Shown here: positions 9,740 to 18,674 of the stretch, one piece after another
How the letters are laid out: each line of letters starts with the position of its first letter
Numbering within the stretch: the stretch's first letter is position 1
Assembly: GCA_051652645.1 (NCBI GenBank)
Contig: JBOFUP010000040.1
Location: 18,090-82,089, forward strand
Direction: 5' to 3'
DNA length: 64,000 bases
Source of the DNA: UBA7332 sp051652645
GTDB lineage: Bacteria; Bacteroidota; Bacteroidia; Bacteroidales; UBA7332
The notes under the pieces: generated by a model
Told to the model about the DNA's origin: nothing
The model's input: the letters and a program-made list of their open reading frames with translations, nothing else
The model's database searches: none
Position numbers and translations under genes: made by a program

Positions 9740-12349
9740 TTATTTCCGATTAAGAGTGCCTAGTCTCATAATTATCGATGTTTGGCTTCTACCCATTTTA
9801 TAGGAGATGTATTTTATACTCTTTCCCTGATTGTGTAAGTCGAGTAGATATTGGTCAGCTTTGATTGTCCATCTCTTGTTAGCATTTCGATGTTTTGCAT
9901 AATTCTCCTCAACAATTGTTTCGGGTTTAAGAAACTCATCAACAAAGATTGATGGGTATCGATTGTCATAAAGAACTATGCTTTTATGCTTTGCGCGTGT
10001 TATGGCTACGTAAAATAATCTACGCTCTTCAGCAAATTGGTATTGATCTGCTTGGGTTAATACATAGTTCATTATTGGATCATCACTTACTAAAGATGGG
10101 AACCCGTATGTGTCTTTATTACACTGGAGTAAAATGACGTAGTCGGCTTCAAGACCTTTAGACTTATGTACAGTCAAGAACTCTATCTCTCTACCTGCTA
10201 TAGTATAGTAGAATTTGTGCCCTCTCTTGAATGATTTAAACATATATGATAGGTAGTAGTCGTCAAAAGAGTATCTGCCTAGCAAGTATATTGACTTATC
10301 GGTATCTATTTTTGATACTATCTCCTCTACGGTTCTGCAATAATCCCGTCTATAGTATGCAATGAACTCAAGTTCGCTTTTAATATCCGAGTTGAAGGGT
10401 TTTATGTTTTTTTGTAACTGAGCTCTATTTCTCTGAATGAATTTTGAGGATTGATCAACTAGTGGTTGCCCAAAGCGGTAGGTAGTCTCAATCTTGTTAA
10501 CTTCGGTCTCCCCAAAATATTTAGAGAATTGATTGAAAAGTGACATGTCGCAACCAGAGAATCTATATATTGATTGCCAATCATCGCCTACACAGTAGAG
10601 GCTTGCAGGGCTATTATCTCGCCTAAGAGCCTTTAAGAATTTGTATCTATCTACGGATATGTCTTGGAACTCGTCAACAATGATATGATCGTATACGTGT
10701 TTATTAGACTTATGACACAGTTCAGTTGCTTTAATAATTGAGTCAGTGAAGTCTATTTGATTATTCTTACTTAGGGTCTCTCTGTATATATCATTAATTG
10801 GTTTAATAATATCATTAATGATAAATAGAGCTCTCTTGTCATTTACCTTTATTATAGATTGAAGTATCTCTTCAAATGACTTGTAGTTAGATTTTGTAAG
10901 TGTAATGAATGTAGCTATAAGCCTAATAAGTGCTTTCTCTCGTTTCATGTCTTTAGAGAGGATAAGGTCATATAACTCCTCCTCACTTATTTCATTAATT
11001 GTAACACCACTCTTTATAAGGAGACTTTTCAATTTCTCTTTAATATCAAAATAGTGGAAGTCTGCACTAGATGTCGTTACTAGTTTTGTGCCAAACTTCT
11101 TATGAGCCTCTTTTTTCCAAGTAATTCCATCGTTGTATTTTTGATTTGCCTCTTCGTAGCTAATATTTTTATCTTGTGCGAACCAACCAGGAACGAGTCC
11201 ATGTTCGTCTACTCCAAAATGCTCGAGATACAATCTCTTTTTAACTCCTTTGTGATTATAGTAAATAGAGAAGTCAGGACAATATTGAGAGTATGTTTCA
11301 TCTGCTAAACTGTTTTCATATGCCTCTTCATATCTGAAGTCTATACCTAATGAAGAGAGAGCAAAGCATATCTTTTGCTCTTGTATGCTTTTGACATAGA
11401 ACGTGTTGCCATCCATATCAGGAATAAGAGCTTTTATCTGCCTCTTCTTTAGTTGAGAAAGAGTATCTCTTTTATCACTTTTTTTTGCTTCCCACTCCGT
11501 TTCATTCTGCGGATAATCAACAAAATATTCAATAACGCTTCTTTTGAAAGAAGTATTAAGTAGAAGGGATTTGTATATTTTGATAAAAAGTGCATCTGTA
11601 TTATCACATATCGAGGGCTTAATGCCACTTACTTCTCCTATTATCTCAAGAGCTAACTTATGAAATGTGTAGCCAATCAATCCTTTTGTGGCAATTCTCT
11701 CAGTTAACTCCGTAGCAGCTTTGTTTGTATAACTTATCAGTAATATGCGATTTGGATCAACGTTCAGAATCTCTGTTAGATATTTAACTTTTCCAACAAT
11801 AGATGAAGTCTTCCCACTTCCTGCACTACTAACTACCAGATTGTTTTTAGCTTCTGATACAATAGATTTTCTTTGTTGATTATCTAAGGGATAGTTCAAA
11901 CAAGTGTCAAAAAATAGTTTATGTCTGTTTAGTCTTGATTTGGTTACTTGGTTGTTGTGCTTTAATACTATTTCGTCTATTGAGGTGTATTCATTGATGA
12001 AAATGTTTAACGATTCAGATTGATCAATAGCATATTTTTTAAGTTGCAATCCTAAGGTTAGGACTTCATAATATAAAGGTTTGTAGTTGTCTATTATCTC
12101 TTGTTTGTCTGAGGCTAATATGAATTTATCATAATAGTTAGCTAGTATATAGTTTGAAATAATATTATATCTTGGAAGAGTGATATTATTATTAGACCTT
12201 GAGCTACTTTCGCCTATAGTACTTAAGTTTTCAATTCTCTGAACAATTTCTATTTGTTTATCTTTTACTTTATCTCTTATTGTAAAGACTAAATATACAA
12301 CGGTAGGGATAATTAAAGCAGTAATAATAATTATTATTGTAGAGGTCAT
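9740..12349 (-). CDS. Membrane-anchored UvrD/HelD-like superfamily 1 helicase
   Basis: An 869-residue SF1A helicase. Residues 3-22 are an uninterrupted hydrophobic segment (start MTSTIIIIITALIIP), a clear predicted membrane anchor. Walker A is SSAGSGKTSS at 174-183; later motifs are IIVDEFQDIS, TYRFGQPLVD, LTVHKSKGLEADYVILLQ and EERRLFYVAITRAKH. Between the motor halves (about 325-430) an insert contains CPDFSIYYNHKG and LYLEHFG, arranged like the PD...(D/E)xK core of nuclease-fold domains. The last ~45 residues look like a helix-turn-helix (KYISYKMGRSQTSIIMRL). Relatives resemble helicase IV. The role is unknown; repair or defence against incoming DNA at the membrane is conceivable but unproven. 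Confidence 0.85.
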   Translation of the reverse strand: MTSTIIIIITALIIPTVVYLVFTIRDKVKDKQIEIVQRIENLSTIGESSSRSNNNITLPRYNIISNYILANYYDKFILASDKQEIIDNYKPLYYEVLTLGLQLKKYAIDQSESLNIFINEYTSIDEIVLKHNNQVTKSRLNRHKLFFDTCLNYPLDNQQRKSIVSEAKNNLVVSSAGSGKTSSIVGKVKYLTEILNVDPNRILLISYTNKAATELTERIATKGLIGYTFHKLALEIIGEVSGIKPSICDNTDALFIKIYKSLLLNTSFKRSVIEYFVDYPQNETEWEAKKSDKRDTLSQLKKRQIKALIPDMDGNTFYVKSIQEQKICFALSSLGIDFRYEEAYENSLADETYSQYCPDFSIYYNHKGVKKRLYLEHFGVDEHGLVPGWFAQDKNISYEEANQKYNDGITWKKEAHKKFGTKLVTTSSADFHYFDIKEKLKSLLIKSGVTINEISEEELYDLILSKDMKREKALIRLIATFITLTKSNYKSFEEILQSIIKVNDKRALFIINDIIKPINDIYRETLSKNNQIDFTDSIIKATELCHKSNKHVYDHIIVDEFQDISVDRYKFLKALRRDNSPASLYCVGDDWQSIYRFSGCDMSLFNQFSKYFGETEVNKIETTYRFGQPLVDQSSKFIQRNRAQLQKNIKPFNSDIKSELEFIAYYRRDYCRTVEEIVSKIDTDKSIYLLGRYSFDDYYLSYMFKSFKRGHKFYYTIAGREIEFLTVHKSKGLEADYVILLQCNKDTYGFPSLVSDDPIMNYVLTQADQYQFAEERRLFYVAITRAKHKSIVLYDNRYPSIFVDEFLKPETIVEENYAKHRNANKRWTIKADQYLLDLHNQGKSIKYISYKMGRSQTSIIMRLGTLNRK

Positions 12350-12854
12350 AAAAGTCTATTTTAGTCTTATTTATATGTGATTTAATAAGGATTATTGTGC
12401 AGAAATAGTTTAGTGAACAATAATTGGCGTCTTAGATTTACTTATAAATAGAAAAGTATCAGTGTAGCAGGTTATGTCTTAAATCTATAACACTTCTATT
12501 TCTACTTATTATGATTATGTTTTATGCAAAGATAGCTTGAATATCCCATTGTTTTCTAATCTATAATTGTATATACATTTAGTATCTTCGCAGAATGAGT
12601 CTAAATGTTGATAGATTAGATTCCTGAATTCAACGTTGTTGTTTAATAATGAACTATTACTAGCCTTCAAGTGTAGTATTGGATATGAGATTTTGCAATT
12701 TATTTAACGAAGGCTTGTCAACTTTTAAACTCTAGTTATTTGACTGGTTAGTTAAATTAAGTGTAGGTTTAAATAGCTTATTACACTTCTATACTCAGTC
12801 TATTAGAGTGATTAACTTATCACCTAGTCACTATAGGAGAGTTTCTAATTTATA
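12350..12854. other. Divergent intergenic region
   Basis: About 500 bp between the helicase (minus) and the beta-lactamase (plus). The only recognisable signal is CAAAGATA at 12527-12534, a minus-strand TATCTTTG box about 180 bp before the helicase start. No coding sequence was seen. Confidence 0.5.
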
Positions 12855-13730
12855 ATGGGATGTATGAGAGGTATAATAATTCTTTTTACGTTACTTGCCA
12901 ACTTGTCACATCTTTCAAGCAGTGGCAATCTTATTTATTCGATAGATAGTTTGATTTTAACTAAGAACGCTAGGGTTGGTGTTGCAATTAAGGTGCTCGA
13001 GAGTCAGGAGTATTTTTCTATTGCTGGGGATGATAGGTTTCCTATGCAGAGCACATATAAGTTTCCAATCGCCTTGGCTGCGCTTCGAGAGGGACAAACT
13101 CTAGGGTTGAATGATTCTGTATGTATAGAGCATCGAATGATGCATTCCAACACATGGAGCCCCTTAAGAGATCTATATCCTAAGGGTGGGGTAAGGCTTG
13201 CCGTATCTACTATATTGGAGTTTATGCTCCAGCGAAGTGACAATAATGGTTGTGATATAATTCTTGAGTTGATAGGTGGGGCAAAGGTGGCTAATGAGTA
13301 CATACACACTCTCGGTATTGATGATATGAATATAGAAAGTAGTGAGTTGGATATTCAAAGTTCGTGGGATGTGCAGTTTAGAAATTGGGCCACTCCAATG
13401 GGGTTTATAAAGTTACTAGAGCTTTTCGACAGTGGTCAGTTATTGAATAAGCAGAATCAAGAGTTTATATTTAGGACTATGGCTGAGAGTGCAACAGGTT
13501 CGGCTAGGGATATGATACCTGCCGAGGTAATACTTTCACATAAGACGGGATTCTCAGGAATGAATAAGGATGGGGTTACAGCTGCAAATAACGACATAGG
13601 GATAATGGTGTTGCCAAATTCAACTAGAATAGCGTATGCAATTTTCATCACTGACTCTCTTGAGGAGCAGAAAAGTAACTACAATCTTATTGCGCAAATA
13701 GTCTATGTAATATATAAAGAGTTTAAGTAG
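12855..13730 (+). CDS. Class A beta-lactamase, Bacteroides type
   Basis: A secreted serine beta-lactamase (291 residues) that would hydrolyse beta-lactams in the periplasm. An N-terminal hydrophobic signal segment (about residues 5-22) precedes the mature domain. The active-site SxxK is STYK at 66-69 (MQSTYKFPIAL), the SDN loop is at 128-130 (RSDNNGCDII), and the KTG triad is at 230-232 (HKTGFSG). These spacings are normal for class A, and the sequence resembles the CblA/CfxA/Per branch typical of Bacteroidetes. ATG at 12855 or 12864 would both give a signal peptide. The gene stands alone between hairpins with no mobile-element ends beside it, so it looks chromosomal. Resistance cannot be judged from sequence. 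Confidence 0.92.
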   Translation: MGCMRGIIILFTLLANLSHLSSSGNLIYSIDSLILTKNARVGVAIKVLESQEYFSIAGDDRFPMQSTYKFPIALAALREGQTLGLNDSVCIEHRMMHSNTWSPLRDLYPKGGVRLAVSTILEFMLQRSDNNGCDIILELIGGAKVANEYIHTLGIDDMNIESSELDIQSSWDVQFRNWATPMGFIKLLELFDSGQLLNKQNQEFIFRTMAESATGSARDMIPAEVILSHKTGFSGMNKDGVTAANNDIGIMVLPNSTRIAYAIFITDSLEEQKSNYNLIAQIVYVIYKEFK

Positions 13731-13754
13731 ATGAGGTGAATTGGGTATATTTAT

Positions 13755-13805
13755 AAAGAAAGATCTTAAAATGGAGCGAGAGGCTCTATCTTAAGATCTT
13801 TCTTT
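13755..13805 (+). terminator. Terminator after the beta-lactamase
   Basis: A long stem (AAAGAAAGATCTTAA paired with TTAAGATCTTTCTTT) is followed by ATTTC. It may also end rnpB read-through from the other strand. Confidence 0.75.
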
Positions 13806-13830
13806 ATTTCATATAACTATGCTTGATGAA

Positions 13831-14210
13831 AAACAAAGAGCAGTAAGCCGATAAGCCGGGTTCTGTTCTCCCATTATAATAAAGGGAGTGTCTGTCATTT
13901 ATCTCGACTACAACTCACATTGTAGCTCTAGCGTTCTACCCCTCGGCATCGGGCGAGCAGCCCTACTGCGCCGATATACATGAACTTGCTACCCATCAGA
14001 CGTACGGCTCCTTACATTGCTGCAAAGACCGGTGGGCTCTTACCCCACCTTTTCACCCTTACCATCTTCGAAAAGAGGGCGGTTATTCTCTGTTACGTTA
14101 CTCTACCCTCGCGGATAGCTTCCCGTTAAGAAGCATGGTGCTCTATGTAGCCCGGACTTTCCTCCCGTAGCTAGGCTACGAGCGACAAACTGTCTTACTG
14201 CTCTTTGTTT
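13831..14210 (-). ncRNA. rnpB: RNase P RNA (M1 RNA)
   Basis: The catalytic RNA that removes 5' leaders from tRNA precursors. On the minus strand it begins AAACAAAGAGCAGTAAG and contains GGGAGGAAAGTCCGGGCT (P4 strand / CR-I), the internal GAGGGTAGAG region, and the 3' part AACAGAACCCGGCTTAT, which completes P4. The two ends pair through CAAAGAGCAGTAAG/CTTACTGCTCTTTG. The length of about 380 nt is normal for bacterial type A. A TACCTTTG box at 14215-14222 lies about 6 nt before the predicted 5' end, as expected for its promoter. Confidence 0.95.
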
Positions 14211-14214
14211 AATG

Positions 14215-14222
14215 CAAAGGTA
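14215..14222 (-). promoter_or_regulatory. Promoter -7 box of rnpB
   Basis: Plus-strand CAAAGGTA is minus-strand TACCTTTG, matching TANNTTTG directly upstream of the RNase P RNA 5' end. Confidence 0.65.
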
Positions 14223-14423
14223 ATGAAAAAAGTTATTCATCTTAGCTATTGCCGAACAAATTCAGAGTAGCTATGTTGGTTATATCATAGCTCAAATTAT
14301 TATATATGCTGATTTAGATACTCATTTCTCCATTGAATGGACTTATTAAGTATCTACCTTAGAACATTTAAGGAGCATTTTAATATTTTTGGGATGAAAA
14401 AAAGAAAAAATCATACCTCTCTA

Positions 14424-14456
14424 TTTGGGAAAATGAGAAATCTTGTCATAACTTTG
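14424..14456 (+). promoter_or_regulatory. Promoter of recQ
   Basis: TTTG at 14424-14427 and TAACTTTG at 14449-14456, separated by 21 bp, match the Bacteroidetes housekeeping promoter. The recQ ATG is 45 bp further on. Confidence 0.6.
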
Positions 14457-14500
14457 TTACTCAGAAATAACACTAACGAGGAATCGACAAAGAATTTAAT

Positions 14501-16681
14501 ATGGCTAATAAAAAGGAAATTGTAGCAGCACTGACTAGGCATTTTGGATTTGATACGTTCAAAGGCAATCAAGAGGAGGTCATCCAATCCTTGCTTGATG
14601 GACGAGATACATTTGTACTAATGCCAACAGGCGGTGGTAAGTCGCTCTGTTATCAATTGCCAGCTCTGATGATGAATGGTACTGCTATCATCATCTCTCC
14701 TTTGATAGCCCTAATGAAAAATCAAGTTGATGCCATGCGCAACTTTAGCGAAGAGGATGGGATTGCCCATTTTCTAAACTCTTCGTTAACAAAGAGTGCC
14801 ATCGATAGGGTTAAAGAGGATATATTGAAAAAAAAGACTAAGCTGCTTTATGTGGCACCTGAATCATTGACAAAGGAGGATAACATAGAGTTTCTTCGTC
14901 AGATCGAAATCTCGTTTTATGCCATTGATGAGGCACACTGTATTTCTGAGTGGGGCCACGATTTCCGTCCTGAATATAGGAGAATACGCCCTATTATTAA
15001 TGAGATAGGCAAACGTCCGGTGATTGCACTAACGGCAACTGCTACGCCTAAGGTGCAACACGATATTCAGAAAAACCTTGGAATGATAGAGTCTAATGTC
15101 TTTAAATCCTCGTTTAACCGTCACAATCTATACTATGAAGTACGAAAAAAGGGAGAGACAGTAGAGCGTGATATAATAAAATATATCAAATCGCAGGAGG
15201 GCAAATCTGGGATTATCTACTGTTTGAGCCGCAAAAGAGTAGAAGAACTTGCAGAGGTTCTTCGTGCGAACGGTATCTCGGCACTACCTTACCATGCTGG
15301 TATGGAGTCTAATGTTAGGAGTGAGACTCAGGATGCTTTCCTTATGGAGAAGATTCGTGTAATCGTTGCTACTATAGCCTTCGGTATGGGTATTGACAAG
15401 CCTGACGTACGTTTTGTATTACACTATGACGTACCTAAGAGTCTTGAAGGGTATTATCAAGAGACTGGTCGTGCGGGTCGCGATGGAGGAGAGGGGCAAT
15501 GTATAGCTTACTACTCGCCAAAAGACTTGCAAAAATTGGAGAAGTTTATGCAGGGCAAACCTATTGCAGAGCAGGAGATTGGCAAGCAGTTGCTTGTTGA
15601 GACAGCTGCTTATTGCGAATCGGCTATTTGCAGGCGTAAATCTATACTCCACTATTTCGGAGAAGAGTATAAAGAAGAAAATTGTGGAAATTGTGACAAC
15701 TGTATGCACCCAAAGAAAAAAGTAGAAGCGCAAGAGCTGCTAATCACAGCCATAGAGGCCATTTTGGTATTAAAAGAGAAGTTTAAGGCTGATTATGTAA
15801 TTAATGTATTGGTCGGAAAAGAGACTTCAGAGATAGACTCTTATAGCCACCAAGACTTGGAGATATTTTCATCAGGCAACGATGAGGATGAGTCAACATG
15901 GCATGAAGTGATAAGAACAGCAATGCTTGAAGGTTATATCACCAAGGATATAGAGAACTATGGTATACTAAAGGTAAGCGATGCTGGTAAGAAATTTCTT
16001 AAAAAGCCTATATCATTCAAGATAATTAAAGAGGATGAGGAGAGTGATGAGGTTGAGGAGTCTCAAATGAAAGGTGGAGCTTCATGTGCGGCCGATCCTG
16101 TTCTTTTTGGTATGCTCAAGGATCTTCGCAAGCAGATATCTAAGAAATTAGATTTACCTCCTTATGTGATTTTCCAAGATCCATCTCTTGAGGCTATGTC
16201 TACTATCTATCCTGTTACATCTGAAGAGCTTCAGAATATCCCAGGGGTAGGGGCTGGTAAGGCCAAAAGATATGGGGAGGAGTTTCTAAATCTTATTAAG
16301 AAGCATGTATACGAGAACGAGATCGATAGACCAGAGGATCTACGAGTACGTACCGTTGCAAATAAGTCGAAACTAAAGGTAGCTATTATTCAGGCTATTG
16401 ATAGGAAAGTGGCACTTGATGATATTGCAATATCTAAGGGTATTGACTTCAATGAATTGCTAAATGAGGTTGAGGCAATCGTATTTTCAGGAACTAAGAT
16501 CAATATAGACTATTTCTTGGATGAGATTATGGATGATGAGCATATTGAGGAGATATGTGATTACTTCCGAGAGGCTGAAAGCGATAGTATGGAGGATGCT
16601 ATTGAGGAGTTAGGTATGGCTTACAAAGAGGAGGAAGTACGACTTGTTCGTATTAAGTTCCTTTCTGAAATGGGTAACTAA
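14501..16681 (+). CDS. recQ: ATP-dependent DNA helicase RecQ
   Basis: 3'-5' helicase in recombination and replication-fork repair, 726 residues. The motor has LMPTGGGKSLCYQLPAL (motif I), YAIDEAHCISEWGHDFRPEY (II plus the RecQ aromatic loop), ALTATATP (III) and YYQETGRAGRDG (VI). The RQC zinc-binding cluster is CRRKSILHYFGE...CGNCDNC, followed by a winged helix. An HRDC domain lies near 530-610 (LRKQISKKLDLPPYVIFQD, IPGVGAGKAKRYG). The ~100-residue C-terminal extension after HRDC is common in Bacteroidetes RecQ. Start ATG at 14501; its own promoter lies just upstream. Confidence 0.96.
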   Translation: MANKKEIVAALTRHFGFDTFKGNQEEVIQSLLDGRDTFVLMPTGGGKSLCYQLPALMMNGTAIIISPLIALMKNQVDAMRNFSEEDGIAHFLNSSLTKSAIDRVKEDILKKKTKLLYVAPESLTKEDNIEFLRQIEISFYAIDEAHCISEWGHDFRPEYRRIRPIINEIGKRPVIALTATATPKVQHDIQKNLGMIESNVFKSSFNRHNLYYEVRKKGETVERDIIKYIKSQEGKSGIIYCLSRKRVEELAEVLRANGISALPYHAGMESNVRSETQDAFLMEKIRVIVATIAFGMGIDKPDVRFVLHYDVPKSLEGYYQETGRAGRDGGEGQCIAYYSPKDLQKLEKFMQGKPIAEQEIGKQLLVETAAYCESAICRRKSILHYFGEEYKEENCGNCDNCMHPKKKVEAQELLITAIEAILVLKEKFKADYVINVLVGKETSEIDSYSHQDLEIFSSGNDEDESTWHEVIRTAMLEGYITKDIENYGILKVSDAGKKFLKKPISFKIIKEDEESDEVEESQMKGGASCAADPVLFGMLKDLRKQISKKLDLPPYVIFQDPSLEAMSTIYPVTSEELQNIPGVGAGKAKRYGEEFLNLIKKHVYENEIDRPEDLRVRTVANKSKLKVAIIQAIDRKVALDDIAISKGIDFNELLNEVEAIVFSGTKINIDYFLDEIMDDEHIEEICDYFREAESDSMEDAIEELGMAYKEEEVRLVRIKFLSEMGN

Positions 16682-16726
16682 TAGGTAGGTGAGTTCTTGA
16701 ACTTTATCTATCAATAATATAGACAA

Positions 16727-16784
16727 AAGCTATAAAAGTGGATGGTGTTTACAGTTATTAAACATCATCCACTTTTATAGCTTT
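16727..16784 (+). terminator. Terminator after recQ
   Basis: A long stem (AGCTATAAAAGTGGATG...TGTTTA with TAAACATCATCCACTTTTATAGCT) ends in CTTTAATT. The stem is near-perfect. Confidence 0.8.
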
Positions 16785-16904
16785 AATTGTATCCATATGC
16801 TCAATAACAGCTAAAAATGGAGTAATAAAAGAGAACAAAAAAGAGTGGCGAATGTTTTATTAAGGTGAGGGTATATGGGCTATTAACTGATTAATTGATA
16901 TATT

Positions 16905-17486
16905 ATGAAATCCCTAATCTTGGCTTTAATTATCGGCATTTCGCTGGGGGCAAGATGTTGGGCCACTCAACCAACAGATTCGCTCTCGATAGATTTGAGT
17001 GAACTTGGTCTCTCGACTACTTTCTCTGCTCCATCTGGAGTCTATTCTTTTGTTGAACAAGTGGCGCTTCTTGATGCTTTCTATGGTGTATATGGATACA
17101 GCGATAGTTCTATAGATGATTTTATGAAGAGCTTTCGAACTGATATTAAATCCACTTTGGATGGAGTATCTCTAATAATCCCAGCTTATAATTGGAAGGT
17201 TACTAATAGGAAGGTATGTTGGACCGAATTGGCTAATTTTTCAGCTACAAAGAGCCAAAAGAGTAATTTCCCTAAACTAGAGCTTTTAGATCCTACTCCT
17301 AAATTTATGCGGGATGCTCCTGTTAATCTAAAGTATATGCCTGATGTGCAGTTTTTAGTTAAGTTCTTCGCTCTATTGCAGGTTATAGAGACAATATTTA
17401 ATGCTCTACCAAATAAGATAGTTCTAACAAAAAGTATATTAATAACCTATAAGAGTAGCAAGGTTGTTCTTCAGTGGAAGTTTTAG
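16905..17486 (+). CDS. Secreted protein of unknown function
   Basis: 193 residues beginning with a typical Sec signal (MKSLILALIIGISLGARCWA, cleavage probably after the A before TQP). The mature part has no motif I recognise; the middle is rich in Ser/Phe and the C-terminus looks like two beta strands. It stands alone between the recQ terminator and a small membrane-protein gene, with codon use like its neighbours. The signal peptide and frame length make it a believable gene. No function is proposed. Confidence 0.65.
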   Translation: MKSLILALIIGISLGARCWATQPTDSLSIDLSELGLSTTFSAPSGVYSFVEQVALLDAFYGVYGYSDSSIDDFMKSFRTDIKSTLDGVSLIIPAYNWKVTNRKVCWTELANFSATKSQKSNFPKLELLDPTPKFMRDAPVNLKYMPDVQFLVKFFALLQVIETIFNALPNKIVLTKSILITYKSSKVVLQWKF

Positions 17487-17577
17487 AGTGGTCAACACTC
17501 TTTTATCATTCATGATTTGATATTTTATTACTATATCTAGTTATCTTTGAGATATAATAATAGGAGATTTTCATAAT

Positions 17578-17796
17578 ATGGACATAAAGCCCTACTTCTC
17601 AGCATTTATCTTCGCACTCCCTGGGGCCATAGCTCTTATGGCTGCATTACTCAATTGGGAGTGGTTTTACAAAACGCGCACCGCATCCTTCTTCGTTGAT
17701 CAACTAGGAAGGTTGGGTGCGCGTATATTTTATTTTATTCTAGGAGTACTCCTTGTTGCAGCATCAATAGTTATTACCATCGATTCGTTATGCTAA
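17578..17796 (+). CDS. Small two-helix membrane protein, Imm17-like
   Basis: 72 residues with two hydrophobic segments (about 8-24 and 48-67) joined by a short basic loop (FYKTRTASFFVDQLGRLGAR). Size, the GR-GAR loop and the second helix resemble small Bacteroidetes proteins annotated as immunity 17 family, which are thought to neutralise secreted toxins in polymorphic-toxin systems. No toxin gene is visible nearby, so the immunity role is only a family-based guess. Its last 9 bases overlap the end of the convergent ispH gene. Confidence 0.6.
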   Translation: MDIKPYFSAFIFALPGAIALMAALLNWEWFYKTRTASFFVDQLGRLGARIFYFILGVLLVAASIVITIDSLC

Positions 17797-18663
17797 GTTC
17801 TCTATTATGGAGTTAACCGAGTTCTCCACTTGCTCCATTAGCCAGCGAGGAGTCGATGTTGCTCCACATATGCCTATGCTTTGAGCTTCTGCTATCCAAT
17901 TAGGGTCAAGCTCACTCTCGTCCGAAACCATCTTAGAGTTTGGGTTTACAGCTTTACACTCCATAAATAATACTTTACCATTTGAGCTCTTTTTCCCACT
18001 GACAAAGAGAATAAGATCAAACCTTTTTGCAAAGTCTCTGATATTGGGTATTCTGTTTGAAACTTGTCGACAGATGGTGTCGTAGTATTCAAATTTGACT
18101 GAGCTATCAATTCTACTTTTTATCTCTGATACAAGAGCATTAAAACCATCAATGGATTTGGTTGTCTGAGCAAAGAGACAAATACCTTTAGTAAAATCTA
18201 ACTTCTCTATCTCCTCTATAGACTCAATTACTAGGGCTGTGTTATCCGTCTGTCCAACCAAGCCTATAACCTCGGCATGTCCATGTTTTCCGTAGATAGC
18301 TATTTGCGAATTACTACCTTTGAGATCATGGTACTTTTGGTTTATTCTCTTTTGAAGCCTTAGTACAACAGGGCAAGTAGCATCGATAAGCTCAATATTA
18401 TTCCTCCTGGCATACTCGTAAGTAGCAGGGGGCTCTCCATGAGCTCTAAGAAGAACACAGCTATTCTTCATAGAGAAGAGCTGTTGGTGGTTTATTGTTG
18501 ATAGCCCCCTTTTTTCTAGCCTATCAACTTCTCTCCCATTATGTACTATATCGCCAAGTGAGGATAGTTTAAGACCTTTTTCGAGAGACTCTTCTGCCTT
18601 ATTAATGGCATTAACAACACCAAAGCAGAATCCTGAACCACTGTCTATCTCTACTCTTTTCAT
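17788..18663 (-). CDS. ispH: 4-hydroxy-3-methylbut-2-enyl diphosphate reductase
   Basis: The last enzyme of the MEP pathway: a [4Fe-4S] enzyme that reduces HMBPP to IPP and DMAPP. Conserved Cys lie in GSGFCFGV (Cys13), DATCPVV and GICGATSTP; the active-site His/Glu segments RAHGEPP and GKHGHAEVIG are present. 291 residues is normal for a stand-alone bacterial enzyme. It is the last gene of porQ-cmk-ispH (11 bp after cmk), an order also found in Porphyromonas. Its stop region overlaps the convergent small membrane protein by 9 bp. Confidence 0.96.
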   Translation of the reverse strand: MKRVEIDSGSGFCFGVVNAINKAEESLEKGLKLSSLGDIVHNGREVDRLEKRGLSTINHQQLFSMKNSCVLLRAHGEPPATYEYARRNNIELIDATCPVVLRLQKRINQKYHDLKGSNSQIAIYGKHGHAEVIGLVGQTDNTALVIESIEEIEKLDFTKGICLFAQTTKSIDGFNALVSEIKSRIDSSVKFEYYDTICRQVSNRIPNIRDFAKRFDLILFVSGKKSSNGKVLFMECKAVNPNSKMVSDESELDPNWIAEAQSIGICGATSTPRWLMEQVENSVNSIIENLA

Positions 18664-18674
18664 AAGGTGGTTAT

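Noticed and set aside
14337..14525. 62-codon frame before recQ
   Set aside because: It spans the recQ promoter (14424-14456) and overlaps the recQ start; no protein features.
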